Below are positions 36,033-44,648 of a DNA stretch of 64,000 bases, piece after piece. The stretch comes from Mesorhizobium sp. WSM3860. GTDB lineage: Bacteria > Pseudomonadota > Alphaproteobacteria > Rhizobiales > Rhizobiaceae. Position numbers and translations under genes: made by a program. Every line of letters begins with the position of its first letter. The stretch's first letter is position 1. Under the pieces are notes generated by a model. It saw nothing but the letters and a program-made list of their open reading frames with translations, was not told where the DNA came from and did not search any database. The stretch is taken from the NCBI RefSeq assembly GCF_002294995.1, contig NZ_NSGF01000005.1, positions 248,001-312,000 on the forward strand, in the 5' to 3' direction.

Positions 36033-38074
36033 CCCAATATTGTCTGTATGCCGTCAGCCTGGACATGATCCGGCGTCGGCGCGATTTGATGGTCCGGCTG
36101 CGCAGCGTCGTCGGTGGCATCGTCGGCCAGGAAAGCGATCGCCTCGTTGACCAGCGCATCCGGATTCTGTCCGCCGAGTTCAGGATCGCTCGAGATGATG
36201 TCGGCCTGGATCAGGATCTCCTGTGAATAGTGCTCGCCGCCGACATAGGTCTTGTCGGTTCCGTCGACGTCGATGATCCCCGCGAAGTTCGCCACCTGAT
36301 TACCGCCGGTGGTGACGGTCCATTCCGCCTCGGGATGGGCGACGAACTGGTTCATCGCCAAGGCAACCTGATCGCTGTCGCCCAGCACGTTCGTTTGCGA
36401 CACATACTGCACGTTGAGCAGGTCGCCGGAGATGTAGAGAACCTGCAAGGCGCCGATACCGGCGAAGGCTGGGTCGTTCAGTATGTCGCCAGGGCCGGCG
36501 TCCTTGCCGGCCGCGAAGTCCTGGGCCGCCTGAAGATAGGACGTCGGCAAGGCCTCATAGTGGTTCTGGCCGCCGACATTGATGATCGTCGCATCGTTCC
36601 AGAGCAGGTTGCAGGCGGTCGAGTAGGAGCCTTGTCCGGATGTCTGGAAACCATCGACCGCGCCGATGAAATCGTTGTCGATCAGGAAATTCATCTGCTG
36701 GATGATGTTGGCGTCGTAGATGTTTCCGCCGATGATGATCAGGTCGTAATAGTGACCGAGCTCGTTCAGCGACACGTCGTTGATCGCCGTGTTGTCGCCG
36801 GTGCTCACGCTGGTCCTGACACCCGACGAGGACAGAACGGTGGCGTCGTTGTCGGTCATGAAACAGTACTGCTGGATCCAGTTCGTGATGATGAGGTCGC
36901 CGGTGACCTGCGTCACCACCCAGGCGGCGGGGAAACCGTCCGCTGCGGTTGGCGCCACGCTGCCGGCCGACGGGTCGATGTGCTTGAACGCGGCGATGTT
37001 GAAGGCCTCGTCGGGGGCGTTGCCCAGCTTCCACCCATTCAGGGAGGAGCTTACGATATCCGTGTCGCAGCGTGCGTTGATCTGGATGATGGCATTGATT
37101 TCATAGCTGTTGCCGACAGTGGCGACGACCGATGTCGTCGTCCAGTTGTTGGTCAGCACGGCCGAATTGATCAGCGTGTTGGTGCCGGTGTCCAATTCGA
37201 CGCATGGGCCGAGCAGGCCGTTGCCCCAGCCCGACATGAAGTCGGAGGAATCCGGCGGCGTGTTGTAGTCGTCCTGGTCGGGTCCGTCGCTGACGGTCTC
37301 GTCATCCTGCTGTTCCTTGAGGATGTTGAGATGATCCTCCGCTTTCGGCGCGTCGGCATCGTCGACCAGCTGGCCGTTCACGTAGATTCCCGAGATCGGG
37401 CCGGAAGCCGCGTCCGGGCACAGGACGAAGACGTTCGCTTCGCTGCTCGGGTCCTCAGCATAGGCTTCGATGCGTTCGCCGATGGTGACCACCGCGGCCG
37501 CCATGTCGTCGGGCGTGCCCAGCAACGTCACGTCGTCGATCGGCGACACGTCCGCCGCCGCCTTCATCAGGGCGGTCAGATGGACGCCGTCGTCCACGTC
37601 AGGCGGCGTGAATGTCAGTCCATGTCCTCCGGCGCTCACATAGTCGTTGTCGGACAGACGGATTTCCTGGTTGATATAGGCCGCGACCGCGCCTGGAGGT
37701 TCGATGCTTGGCAGTATCATGCCGCCGCCCGCACCGGGCAGATGCGGCAGATGAAAATGATGATGGCCGAGGCTCAGGTGCCCGTGCATATGGATTTCGG
37801 GCGGGGTGTACCAGAAGCTCGAGCCAACCGTGTCCAGCACCAGGTCCGGCTTGAGGCCCATATACGGGACGTGCGGCTCGAAATCGTCGAGCGTATAGGG
37901 CGCCTTGACGTTGACATTCGTGCTCGGAAGGTCGGGGATTTGTTCCTTGGCCGCTTCTGCGGTCTCGAAGTCGTCGTAAGTCTTTAGCTGCCGTGCCTCC
38001 TCGACCGAGATCTCGAACATGCCGATGAAGTGCGAGATGACCTCGGTCATCTTGTCCAGTTGCATCGCGTACAC
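36029..38074 (-). CDS. Large acidic repeat protein of the type I secretion module
   Basis: 681 residues from GTG 38074, preferred because GGAGG lies 6 nt upstream; ATG 38122 is the longer alternative with a cramped site. No signal peptide. The N-terminus has a His-rich patch (HMHGHLSLGHHHFHLPHLP) and the rest is acidic and Asn/Asp-rich. A motif of the form IxQxNxxxDxD recurs at about residues 325, 400, 455, 560 and 620 (for example IIQQMNFLIDNDF, YVSQTNVLGDSD), suggesting a beta-structured repeat. It could be a substrate or an assembly factor of the transporter encoded directly behind it. I do not know a characterised homologue. Confidence 0.65.
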   Translation of the reverse strand: MYAMQLDKMTEVISHFIGMFEISVEEARQLKTYDDFETAEAAKEQIPDLPSTNVNVKAPYTLDDFEPHVPYMGLKPDLVLDTVGSSFWYTPPEIHMHGHLSLGHHHFHLPHLPGAGGGMILPSIEPPGAVAAYINQEIRLSDNDYVSAGGHGLTFTPPDVDDGVHLTALMKAAADVSPIDDVTLLGTPDDMAAAVVTIGERIEAYAEDPSSEANVFVLCPDAASGPISGIYVNGQLVDDADAPKAEDHLNILKEQQDDETVSDGPDQDDYNTPPDSSDFMSGWGNGLLGPCVELDTGTNTLINSAVLTNNWTTTSVVATVGNSYEINAIIQINARCDTDIVSSSLNGWKLGNAPDEAFNIAAFKHIDPSAGSVAPTAADGFPAAWVVTQVTGDLIITNWIQQYCFMTDNDATVLSSSGVRTSVSTGDNTAINDVSLNELGHYYDLIIIGGNIYDANIIQQMNFLIDNDFIGAVDGFQTSGQGSYSTACNLLWNDATIINVGGQNHYEALPTSYLQAAQDFAAGKDAGPGDILNDPAFAGIGALQVLYISGDLLNVQYVSQTNVLGDSDQVALAMNQFVAHPEAEWTVTTGGNQVANFAGIIDVDGTDKTYVGGEHYSQEILIQADIISSDPELGGQNPDALVNEAIAFLADDATDDAAQPDHQIAPTPDHVQADGIQTILG

Positions 38075-38136
38075 GGGTAGCCTCCGTATCTTGAGATCAT
38101 TCGCGCTCGCTCGGGGCGGCATGTCTCCCGATGGAA

Positions 38137-38163
38137 GGACTGCGCGGAAACCCCGCGCAGTCC
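38137..38163 (-). terminator. Attenuator-like hairpin between the low-complexity gene and the transporter genes
   Basis: GGACTGCGCGG and CCGCGCAGTCC form a perfect 11-bp stem with a 5-base loop, 43 bases after the stop at 38207. The T-run is poor, so partial readthrough is expected. Confidence 0.6.
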
Positions 38164-38206
38164 CAAGCTATTTGATTTCCTCTGGAAATCAGTCGTGTGC
38201 GCTCAG

Positions 38207-40051
38207 TCAGGTCCCGGAATGGTCGCCGGCGTCCTCGCCGGTCAGCGTGTTGTGGTAATCGCCGCCAACCACGGTCTGGTCGACCAGGTTCTCTTGCAGG
38301 TTGGCACCCATCACGATCTGCTGGTTGAAGGCGCTGACGTCGATCAGACCGTCGGCCGAGGCATGGCTGGTGCCGGTCACGTAGCCGTCATCGCCATTGT
38401 TCGATCCCCAGGTCCCGCCGGCGCCGCCGGCACCGCCGTCGCCATTGTAGGCGTAGCCGCCGGCGCCGCCGGCACCGCCGTCACCGGCGAGGGTGAACCC
38501 ACCCTTGGCATCGCCGCCTGTGCCATCGGCCCAGGCGCCGCTCAGCGCATGACCGCCGTCGCCGCCAAAGGCTGTTGCGAAGCCGCCCAGGCTGTCGCCG
38601 CCGTGGGCGTTGCCGCTGGTGGCTGCGCCGCCGGTTCCATCACCGCCGGTGCCACCGGCACCGCCGGTGCCGGAGCCCGAGCCAGAGCCCGTACCTGCGC
38701 CCCAGCCTGCGCCGAGAGCGTGGCCGCCATAGGACGTGGAGTCGCCGCCGTCCGAATTGGCGTTGCCGCCATCCGACTGGGCATTGCCGCCGTCAGCGTC
38801 GGCACCGCCGCCGCCACCGCCGCCACCGCCACCGCCGCCACCACCGGTGGCGTCGCCGGCGAGGCTCTTGGCGTCGCCGCCTTCACCGTAGTTCAGCAGC
38901 GACAGCTTGCCGTCGACGTCAAGGCCATCGCCGCCATCCGACTTGGCATCACCGCCCGTCACGTCGCCGCCATTGCCGCCTTCGCCGCCATTGCCGCCGT
39001 CGGCCTTGGCATCTCCGGCATCCGACTTGGCATCGCCGGCATCGGCCTTGGCGTCACCGCCGTCCTCGGACTTCGCGTCGCCGGCTTCCGCAGCACCGAC
39101 ACCGAGACCCAGTCCGAGACCGAGGCCGAGACCGAGGCCGGCGCCGCCGTTGGCATTGCCGCCGTCGCCGTAGCCGCCCTTGGCGTCGCCGCTGTCGCCG
39201 TCCCCGGCCTTGGCGTCGCCGGCATCGGCCTTGTTGTCGCTCTTGGAGTCGCCGCCGATGGCAGCGCTGAGCGCCAGGCCGCCTTTGCCGTCGCCGGCTT
39301 CGATGTCGCCGGACTTGGCATCGCCGCCATTGCCGCCTTCGCCGCCATTGGCCTTGGCGTCATCGCCGCCGTTGCCGCCGCCGCCGCCCGCCGAGATGCC
39401 GTCGCCAGCCTGGGATTCGCCGCCCTTGGCGTTCAGATCAAGCTTGAAATCGGCGTCGTTCTTGACGGTCGCGTTGTCGAGCTTGTCGTTGTCGTACATG
39501 TTCAGGGTCTGGTTGATGATCGACGCGGTGTTGGTCCCGGCGCCGGTCATCGAATTGTTCAGGATGTCCTTGAAGGTGACGTCGTCGCCAGGATCATAAG
39601 TGACGTTGCCGTCCTTATTGTTGATCATGGTGTCGATCTTCATGTCGCCGTTCGCATAGATATCGGCGAAATCATCGTCGGAATTGCCGAGCTCACCTTC
39701 GAGCTTGACGCCAACGTCGACGTCGACGTCGACCTTGGTCTCGTTGACGTTCTTGTTCTCGTTCGAGTTCTCGTTCTTGGACTCGTTCGAGTTTTCGTTC
39801 TTGTTCTCGTTCGAGGCCTTGTTCTCGTTTTCGTTCTCGTTGGAGGACTTGTTCTCGTTCGAGTTGTCGTTGTCGCTCTTGTTTTCGTTCTCGTTCGAGG
39901 CCTTGTTTTCGTTTTCGTTTTCGTTCTTGGCGTCGTTGGTATTGTGGTTCTTGTTTTCGTTTTCGCCACCGCCGTCACCGATATCGAATTCGCTGTCGAC
40001 GATCTGCAAACCGAATGCGTTGATGTTGTTCTTGTCGAGGTCGAGAGACAT
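38207..40051 (-). CDS. Low-complexity Asn/Glu/Lys and Gly/Asp-rich protein, likely type I secretion substrate
   Basis: 614 residues with no cysteine seen and no signal peptide. Residues 1-28 are ordinary (MSLDLDKNNINAFGLQIVDS). Residues about 29-105 are almost only Asn, Glu, Lys and Ser in NEN/NENK units. A short structured part follows (KVDVDVDVGVKLEGELGNSD to about 215). Then come some 350 residues of Gly/Asp/Ala/Lys repeats (GGDAKSDG, GGNGGEGG) including a 14-glycine run. The end (LIDVSAFNQQIVMGANLQ) recalls the IxQ motif of the next gene and may carry the export signal. AGAGGA lies 7 nt before the ATG. A cell-surface matrix or adhesin role is my inference. Confidence 0.7.
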   Translation of the reverse strand: MSLDLDKNNINAFGLQIVDSEFDIGDGGGENENKNHNTNDAKNENENENKASNENENKSDNDNSNENKSSNENENENKASNENKNENSNESKNENSNENKNVNETKVDVDVDVGVKLEGELGNSDDDFADIYANGDMKIDTMINNKDGNVTYDPGDDVTFKDILNNSMTGAGTNTASIINQTLNMYDNDKLDNATVKNDADFKLDLNAKGGESQAGDGISAGGGGGNGGDDAKANGGEGGNGGDAKSGDIEAGDGKGGLALSAAIGGDSKSDNKADAGDAKAGDGDSGDAKGGYGDGGNANGGAGLGLGLGLGLGLGVGAAEAGDAKSEDGGDAKADAGDAKSDAGDAKADGGNGGEGGNGGDVTGGDAKSDGGDGLDVDGKLSLLNYGEGGDAKSLAGDATGGGGGGGGGGGGGGADADGGNAQSDGGNANSDGGDSTSYGGHALGAGWGAGTGSGSGSGTGGAGGTGGDGTGGAATSGNAHGGDSLGGFATAFGGDGGHALSGAWADGTGGDAKGGFTLAGDGGAGGAGGYAYNGDGGAGGAGGTWGSNNGDDGYVTGTSHASADGLIDVSAFNQQIVMGANLQENLVDQTVVGGDYHNTLTGEDAGDHSGT

Positions 40052-40655
40052 GGTCGTGTCCTCTGTTGAAGGCCGCGACTGCCGAACCGCATTCTTCTCT
40101 TAAGCGGCTATGGGCTGTACGCGGACGTTGCGTTTAAAGCGGTGAATGGATTGCCGGACCGAGGGGACTGAGGTCCGCAATCCGAATTTCGTCATGAGTT
40201 GCTTGAGTACCTCCCGTTGACTTCGGGACAGGCGGCCGAGCCAAGGCAAAACCCGGGGGAGCGCCGGATCACTAAGGATCCGGTCGTTCAAACGGGAGAG
40301 TCCTGGATATGCCCCAATCCCACATTGGAACCCGGGGAAGTCTGGAACCAGAGGGCGGTTATTGTAAGCTGACAGTTCGGGCTAGCCCGTTCGGCCGGAC
40401 CGCCGCCCAGACGTGCTCCGGCCGCGCAAATGCCGAGATTCCTGCCCGGATCAGGTGAAGGCGACTCTGTCGAACGTCTCCGGTCGGCAGCGACCACGGA
40501 GAAATTAGCTATAGCTCATCCGAACTATATCAGTCCGGTCTAATTTGGTGTATAAGTCGTTAAGGCTAGCTGTTCGCGGGGGTGGCGGCCCCCGAAAACT
40601 TGAGAAGGGAAAAGAACTAAAACCGACAGTATTCGTCTAGGGTGGGGTGGCAACC
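40052..40655. other. Divergent control region of the secretion module
   Basis: About 600 bases between the minus-strand low-complexity gene and the plus-strand LuxR-type gene. It must hold promoters for both. The part at 40495-40560 is AT-rich. A GC hairpin (CGGGGG 40577-40582 with CCCCCG 40589-40594) would lie in the LuxR leader. One possible small ORF is listed separately. Confidence 0.5.
40100..40291 (-). CDS. Possible small basic protein (63 residues)
   Basis: TTG start, ending 48 bases before the ATG of the low-complexity gene and on the same strand. The product (LSRSQREVLKQLMTKFGLRT in the middle) looks like a helical DNA- or protein-binding fragment, but no family is recognised and there is no good ribosome site. 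Confidence 0.3.
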   Translation of the reverse strand: MNDRILSDPALPRVLPWLGRLSRSQREVLKQLMTKFGLRTSVPSVRQSIHRFKRNVRVQPIAA

Positions 40656-41444
40656 ATGTCCAGAGTTAACATGCGCAGCACCGTGGGTAGCGGTGCCGGA
40701 GAGAGTTGGGCGGCGCGTAGAATTATCCTGACTGTTTCCTCTACTGACAGCTTTCCAGAATGTTTAGTATACGCCATCGAGAGGGAATTTCCCTCCACAG
40801 TCGTCGAGCATGCTACAGGCATCGAAGCCGCCTGCGCGCCGTTCGAGCATCCCGTTTGCCTGATCCTTATCGACACCGAGCTCCTGCATAAGATCGACGG
40901 CTATGCCGCCGAACTGATGCGGCATCATCCGGCGGCGCCGATCGTCCTGGTGCAGCACGACAGCCGAGCCTCCGTCTCAATGCACGACGTTCTCGATCTC
41001 AAGATCGTGCGCAGCGTCCTGCCCATGGATTTGAAGCTGGACGTCTGGCTTTCGGTCATCCGACTTATGCTTCGCGGCGGCGAATATTTTCCCTTGGCGA
41101 TGTTCCAGTCATACGCTCGCAGCCTTTCGCAAAAGGCTTCGGATCATTCGGCGCCTGCCGAACAATCAAGGCCGGACCGGTCCGGTTTCGAGGAGATGGA
41201 CGGACTGACCGACCGTGAGTTCCAGATCCTGGAAATGGTCGCGCGCGGCTTGCAGAACAAAATCATAGCCGCGACGCTTCGCCTGTCGGAGCACACGGTC
41301 AAGATCCATCTGCACAACATCATCACCAAGCTTGGGGCTCACAACCGGACCGAGGCGGCTGCGGTGTTTCATGCGCGCAAGGATAGCTTTCAAGGCGGCT
41401 TGGAACGATCCGGTTCGCCACAGCCCGTCCAATCTTCGCCGTGA
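40656..41444 (+). CDS. LuxR-family response-regulator-like transcription factor
   Basis: 262 residues from ATG 40656, which has GGGTGG just upstream; GTG 40647 is an alternative. The first 130 residues have the shape of a receiver domain (RRIILTVSSTDSF, CLILIDTELL, PIVLVQHDS) but the acidic pocket and conserved Lys are not convincing, so phosphorylation is doubtful. The C-terminal LuxR HTH is clear: LTDREFQILEMVARGLQNKI through SEHTVKIHLHNIITKLGAHN. It is divergent from the low-complexity secretion substrate and is the obvious candidate regulator of the module. Confidence 0.85.
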   Translation: MSRVNMRSTVGSGAGESWAARRIILTVSSTDSFPECLVYAIEREFPSTVVEHATGIEAACAPFEHPVCLILIDTELLHKIDGYAAELMRHHPAAPIVLVQHDSRASVSMHDVLDLKIVRSVLPMDLKLDVWLSVIRLMLRGGEYFPLAMFQSYARSLSQKASDHSAPAEQSRPDRSGFEEMDGLTDREFQILEMVARGLQNKIIAATLRLSEHTVKIHLHNIITKLGAHNRTEAAAVFHARKDSFQGGLERSGSPQPVQSSP

Positions 41445-41451
41445 GCCGGTG

Positions 41452-41934
41452 ATGCCTCGCTTTCAAGAGATCCTGCTCCTTGTCGGCCAGCTGAACTACA
41501 CATGGACCAACACCGAGAGCCTGCTGATCTATCTGATTGCCGGCCTGGCAAAGGTCGACAAGGAAACCGCGATCATCATTTTCCTGACGCTGAACACGAC
41601 CCGCGCGCGCATCGAGCTGGTTGAGCGGCTGGCGAAAATGCCGAAGACGTCGGCCGCCTGCCGTCGGGCGGTGCTGACCGTTACCGGCAAGCTCACGCGC
41701 CAGGCGAAGCTGCGAAACAAATACAGCCACTGCATCTATTCGTTCGACGAGGCCGGGACCCACGGAAGCACGCAGCTGATGCGTATCGTGGACGGCAAGG
41801 ACGAGGTGAAATACGGAAAGATCGAAGCGCTCGATGACGAGGAGATGACAAGGATCCACGGTTCCATCGAGGACATCCGGGAAATAAACAAGGATATCTG
41901 GTCGATCGTTATCGACAATTCGTTCCCGAGATAG
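41452..41934 (+). CDS. Unknown 160-residue protein cotranscribed with the LuxR-type gene
   Basis: 160 residues from ATG 41452, 7 bases after the LuxR stop; upstream in-frame sequence is a shadow of the LuxR gene. Predicted helical, with WTNTESLLIYLIAGLAKVDK, RARIELVERLAKMPK and LRNKYSHCIYSF. The last piece recalls the HxxRN/NxxxH-type helical pairs of HEPN-like proteins, but the motif is not convincing. No signal peptide. Function unknown; cotranscription suggests a link to regulation of the module. Confidence 0.6.
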   Translation: MPRFQEILLLVGQLNYTWTNTESLLIYLIAGLAKVDKETAIIIFLTLNTTRARIELVERLAKMPKTSAACRRAVLTVTGKLTRQAKLRNKYSHCIYSFDEAGTHGSTQLMRIVDGKDEVKYGKIEALDDEEMTRIHGSIEDIREINKDIWSIVIDNSFPR

Positions 41935-42030
41935 GCCACGATCGCTGACCTCGTCGGGACCGGTCCTGCTGATGGATGTCCCCAGAAGTGCGCGCGGTTC
42001 TAGGGCAACGACATGCACCTAAACAACGAC

Positions 42031-42072
42031 TAAAGCGCGTCGCCAGAATCCGTTTCAGCGCGACGCGCTTTA
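42031..42072. repeat. Rhizobial intergenic palindromic repeat, copy 1
   Basis: TAAAGCGCGTCGC pairs with GCGACGCGCTTTA around AGAATCCGTTTCA. The same element occurs inverted at 46241-46283. It supplies the stop codon of the GNAT-TPR gene at 42070 and may serve as its terminator. Confidence 0.75.
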
Positions 42073-43692
42073 AGCAACCGGGGCAGGGATCCGCCCGATG
42101 GCCTTCAGCGCCTCGACGCGAAGCGCCAGGGCCTGGCTGTGGCCCGGCTCCAGCGCGATGCATTCGTCAAGGCTTGTGAGTGCGTCCTCTATTCGGTCGA
42201 GCTTCGTCAGCGCCAGACCGCGATTGTAGTGCGCGGCTGCGATGTTCGGATTGATCTCGATCGCCTGGCCGACCTGCCGCTCCGCGTCGCCATAGCGGTG
42301 CTGCTGAAGGCAAATCACGCCGAGAAGGTAGCGCACGTCAAAGCGCCTGGGTTCAACGTCCAGGATCTCGCGGTAGATCTTTTCCGCAGCGGCCAGGTTT
42401 CCGGCCTGGTGGAAACGGGCGGCAACGCTGAGCTTTTGCGGCAGAAGGGCCTGTCGCGCGGCATCCAGTTGTCGAAGCAGCGATAGCGCCTCGGTATGGG
42501 CCGGATCGGCAGTCAGGATCTGCCGGCAAGCGCGCAGCGCCGCTTCAAGATCGCCGGCCTGATGAAGCGCTTTGGCGCGCGCGAGCACGACCGGCAGGCT
42601 CCGGCTCTCCAGGCGGTCGCGCAGATTGCGGCGGCTGGCCGTGCTAACGAGAAGGCATTCGACCCGGCGCTCGAGCCCGCCGAAATCATATTTGTAAGAG
42701 AAATCCCCGGTCTGCAGATCATAGACGGCAAAGCCGTTCTGAATGGCCCAGCGTATGCTGTAGAGATGAAGCGCGAAGCCGGGCGCCGGCTTCTTGACCG
42801 CGAGATCGCGCCCGTTCAGCATCCCGATCAGTGCCCGGTTCTTCCGGTCTATCAAGGTGGCCTGTGCGCCGATCGGGTTGTCGCCCTGCCACAGGACTGG
42901 AAGATAGAGAGCATCGTCCTCGAAAGCACAGCGCAGCATGTTGCGGAAGTTGTTGATCATCGCCTGCGGCAGGCCTGAGTGATATCGCGCCGCCAGTTTC
43001 GCGCCCCACTGATTTTCCCAGAACCGGAGAAGCGTCTGCAGATCGCGCTCCAGCGTTGCGGCGGTCACGTTGGTGACGCGATACTCGGATGCGTCGTCTA
43101 TTGCCCTTAGCGTGCGCCGCGCGGTCTTGCGGGTCGCCGCGCCAAGCCGGTTATTGAGGAATTCTTCCCAGTCGCCCGGCAGGTTCACATAGACATAGAT
43201 GTCGTGGTCGATGCCATCGCCATCGTCGGGACGCCTTACCTTGCCGGTCAGGAATTCCGGCGCGGAAAATTGCTCGAGGAACGTATTCAGCCGCCGCGGC
43301 GATGCAAATATGTTCTCGAGATGCAGCTTGGCCCAGTTCAGCCGCGTCGTATGATCGGCGAAGGCCCGGACAACGGCATCCTGAACCTCCGGTTTGCAAA
43401 GGAAGCCGGCATATCCGGCGAAGTAGCCGCCGCCCGTCCGCAATTCGTTGTGGAACGCACCGTCCCTGGCTCGTTCCGTTCGGAGCTGAAGCGGAAAGAA
43501 ACCGACATAGCCGGCTGAATCGTCTTGCCTGGCGGCCAGGACGAGCCATTGGTAGCGAAGCCGCTTGAACCAGCCCGCTATCCATGGCCAGGACATGAAG
43601 TACTGAGCCTCCGGGTCCGCAGCGTAGACGGCATCCCAGTTGTCGCTCAACTCAACGAGAGCATCGAAACTGTCGATGACATCCACACGCAT
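42070..43692 (-). CDS. Second FemAB/CelD-like GNAT acyltransferase with TPRs
   Basis: 540 residues from ATG 43692, chosen because AAAGGG lies 7 nt upstream and MRVDVIDSF aligns with the start of the paralogue at 30335-31954. The GNAT part shows QYFMSWPW, WAKLHLENIFAS, YLPVLWQGDNPIGAQATL and LHLYSIRWAIQNGFAVYDL. The TPR part has at least four units, for example AGNLAAAEKIYREILDVEP and NPNIAAAHYNRGLALTKLDR. Same fusion, same length and same neighbourhood as the other copy point to an old duplication within the secretion module. Its stop codon lies in a palindromic repeat. Confidence 0.8.
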   Translation of the reverse strand: MRVDVIDSFDALVELSDNWDAVYAADPEAQYFMSWPWIAGWFKRLRYQWLVLAARQDDSAGYVGFFPLQLRTERARDGAFHNELRTGGGYFAGYAGFLCKPEVQDAVVRAFADHTTRLNWAKLHLENIFASPRRLNTFLEQFSAPEFLTGKVRRPDDGDGIDHDIYVYVNLPGDWEEFLNNRLGAATRKTARRTLRAIDDASEYRVTNVTAATLERDLQTLLRFWENQWGAKLAARYHSGLPQAMINNFRNMLRCAFEDDALYLPVLWQGDNPIGAQATLIDRKNRALIGMLNGRDLAVKKPAPGFALHLYSIRWAIQNGFAVYDLQTGDFSYKYDFGGLERRVECLLVSTASRRNLRDRLESRSLPVVLARAKALHQAGDLEAALRACRQILTADPAHTEALSLLRQLDAARQALLPQKLSVAARFHQAGNLAAAEKIYREILDVEPRRFDVRYLLGVICLQQHRYGDAERQVGQAIEINPNIAAAHYNRGLALTKLDRIEDALTSLDECIALEPGHSQALALRVEALKAIGRIPAPVA

Positions 43693-43895
43693 GGCGTTGC
43701 CCTTTGCTCGTGGAGCGTCGGCAATAGTCGATGGTCCTTGCATCGGCTATTCCCCAACCCTTGGACAAAGCCAAGGAATGCCCCCGATGATGGTCCCATG
43801 GCGGAACCGGCGGTGCAAGCCGATCAAAGGATTGAGGGATCTCAGCGCGGCGCGAAATACGAGTAACGCGGAACTGCGCCGATGGGGACAATCGA

Positions 43896-44495
43896 TCAGG
43901 AATCGATCCGCAGCCACTTGCCGTTTTCGGACTGGGATTGCCGCGCAAAATAGCGGTAGGAAGTCTGCGCCCAGTTCCGGACGGCGTCGGTTCGGTTGTC
44001 GAGGATCAGGTCGCCCTTGTCCGTGCGAACGGTAAGCACAGTGTGGCCCGCGCCGCCCGATGTAACGACGGTCAGCAGCAGGGCTGAAGCCGGCCAGCCG
44101 CGCTTCATGAGCTCGCTCTTCTTCAGAATGGCGATATCCTCGCAATCGCCGGCCTTGGTCGGTATTCGCCAATCGTCGCCGAGGCCGGCGGAAGCGTCGT
44201 CACGTTCGATAATCCTGGCATTGACGGAACTGCTGACCGCCTCCAGCTCGGCCATGCGCCGTTCGGTGAGCTTCACCTGCTTGACGTGTCCGCCCGGGCT
44301 GCAGAGCCTTGGCTGCCTGGCGCAGAAGCCGCGGGCGGCCGGCGGGGCGAAAGCGTAACCCTTGGTGACCATCATGGACGCAGCGCCGGAAGTCTGCATG
44401 GTTTCGCTGCAGCCAGCCGTAGCCATGACTGCGGCAAAACGAGCGCCGCCAAACGAATCACGTTCCATCCCCTCGGATCGATAGACCGAGATCAT
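43896..44495 (-). CDS. BTLCP (LapG/DUF920-type) transglutaminase-like cysteine peptidase
   Basis: 199 residues. The catalytic Cys-His-Asp are clear: GDCEDIAILKKSELMKRGWP, GHTVLTVRT and ILDNRTDAV. The N-terminus holds a hydrophobic stretch ending ATAGC that could be a weak lipobox, so a periplasmic lipoprotein is possible. The best-known member, LapG of Pseudomonas, cuts a type I-secreted adhesin at the cell surface under c-di-GMP control. Rhizobia carry several paralogues of unknown target. Proximity to the secretion module makes its exported proteins candidate substrates. This link is inference. Confidence 0.85.
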   Translation of the reverse strand: MISVYRSEGMERDSFGGARFAAVMATAGCSETMQTSGAASMMVTKGYAFAPPAARGFCARQPRLCSPGGHVKQVKLTERRMAELEAVSSSVNARIIERDDASAGLGDDWRIPTKAGDCEDIAILKKSELMKRGWPASALLLTVVTSGGAGHTVLTVRTDKGDLILDNRTDAVRNWAQTSYRYFARQSQSENGKWLRIDS

Positions 44496-44648
44496 CTTCG
44501 CCGATCTTTTAAATCAAGCTTCGCCATTAGTGTTTGCACAGATTCTAAAACAATGTATGCTTAACAAATTGTTTCCGATGGTCGGAAACTTTGACATAGC
44601 GCCCAGTTTGGGGACGGGAGCGCCTTTTTCCCTTCTTAGGAGGAAGAA

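Noticed and set aside
36230..37987. 585-residue plus-strand open frame
   Set aside because: Antisense to the repeat protein of the secretion module; composition rich in Arg/Gly/Val, no motif.
38195..40069. 624-residue plus-strand open frame over the low-complexity gene
   Set aside because: It is the mirror of repetitive high-GC codons on the other strand; it lacks a ribosome site, and the minus-strand gene has one and fits the operon.
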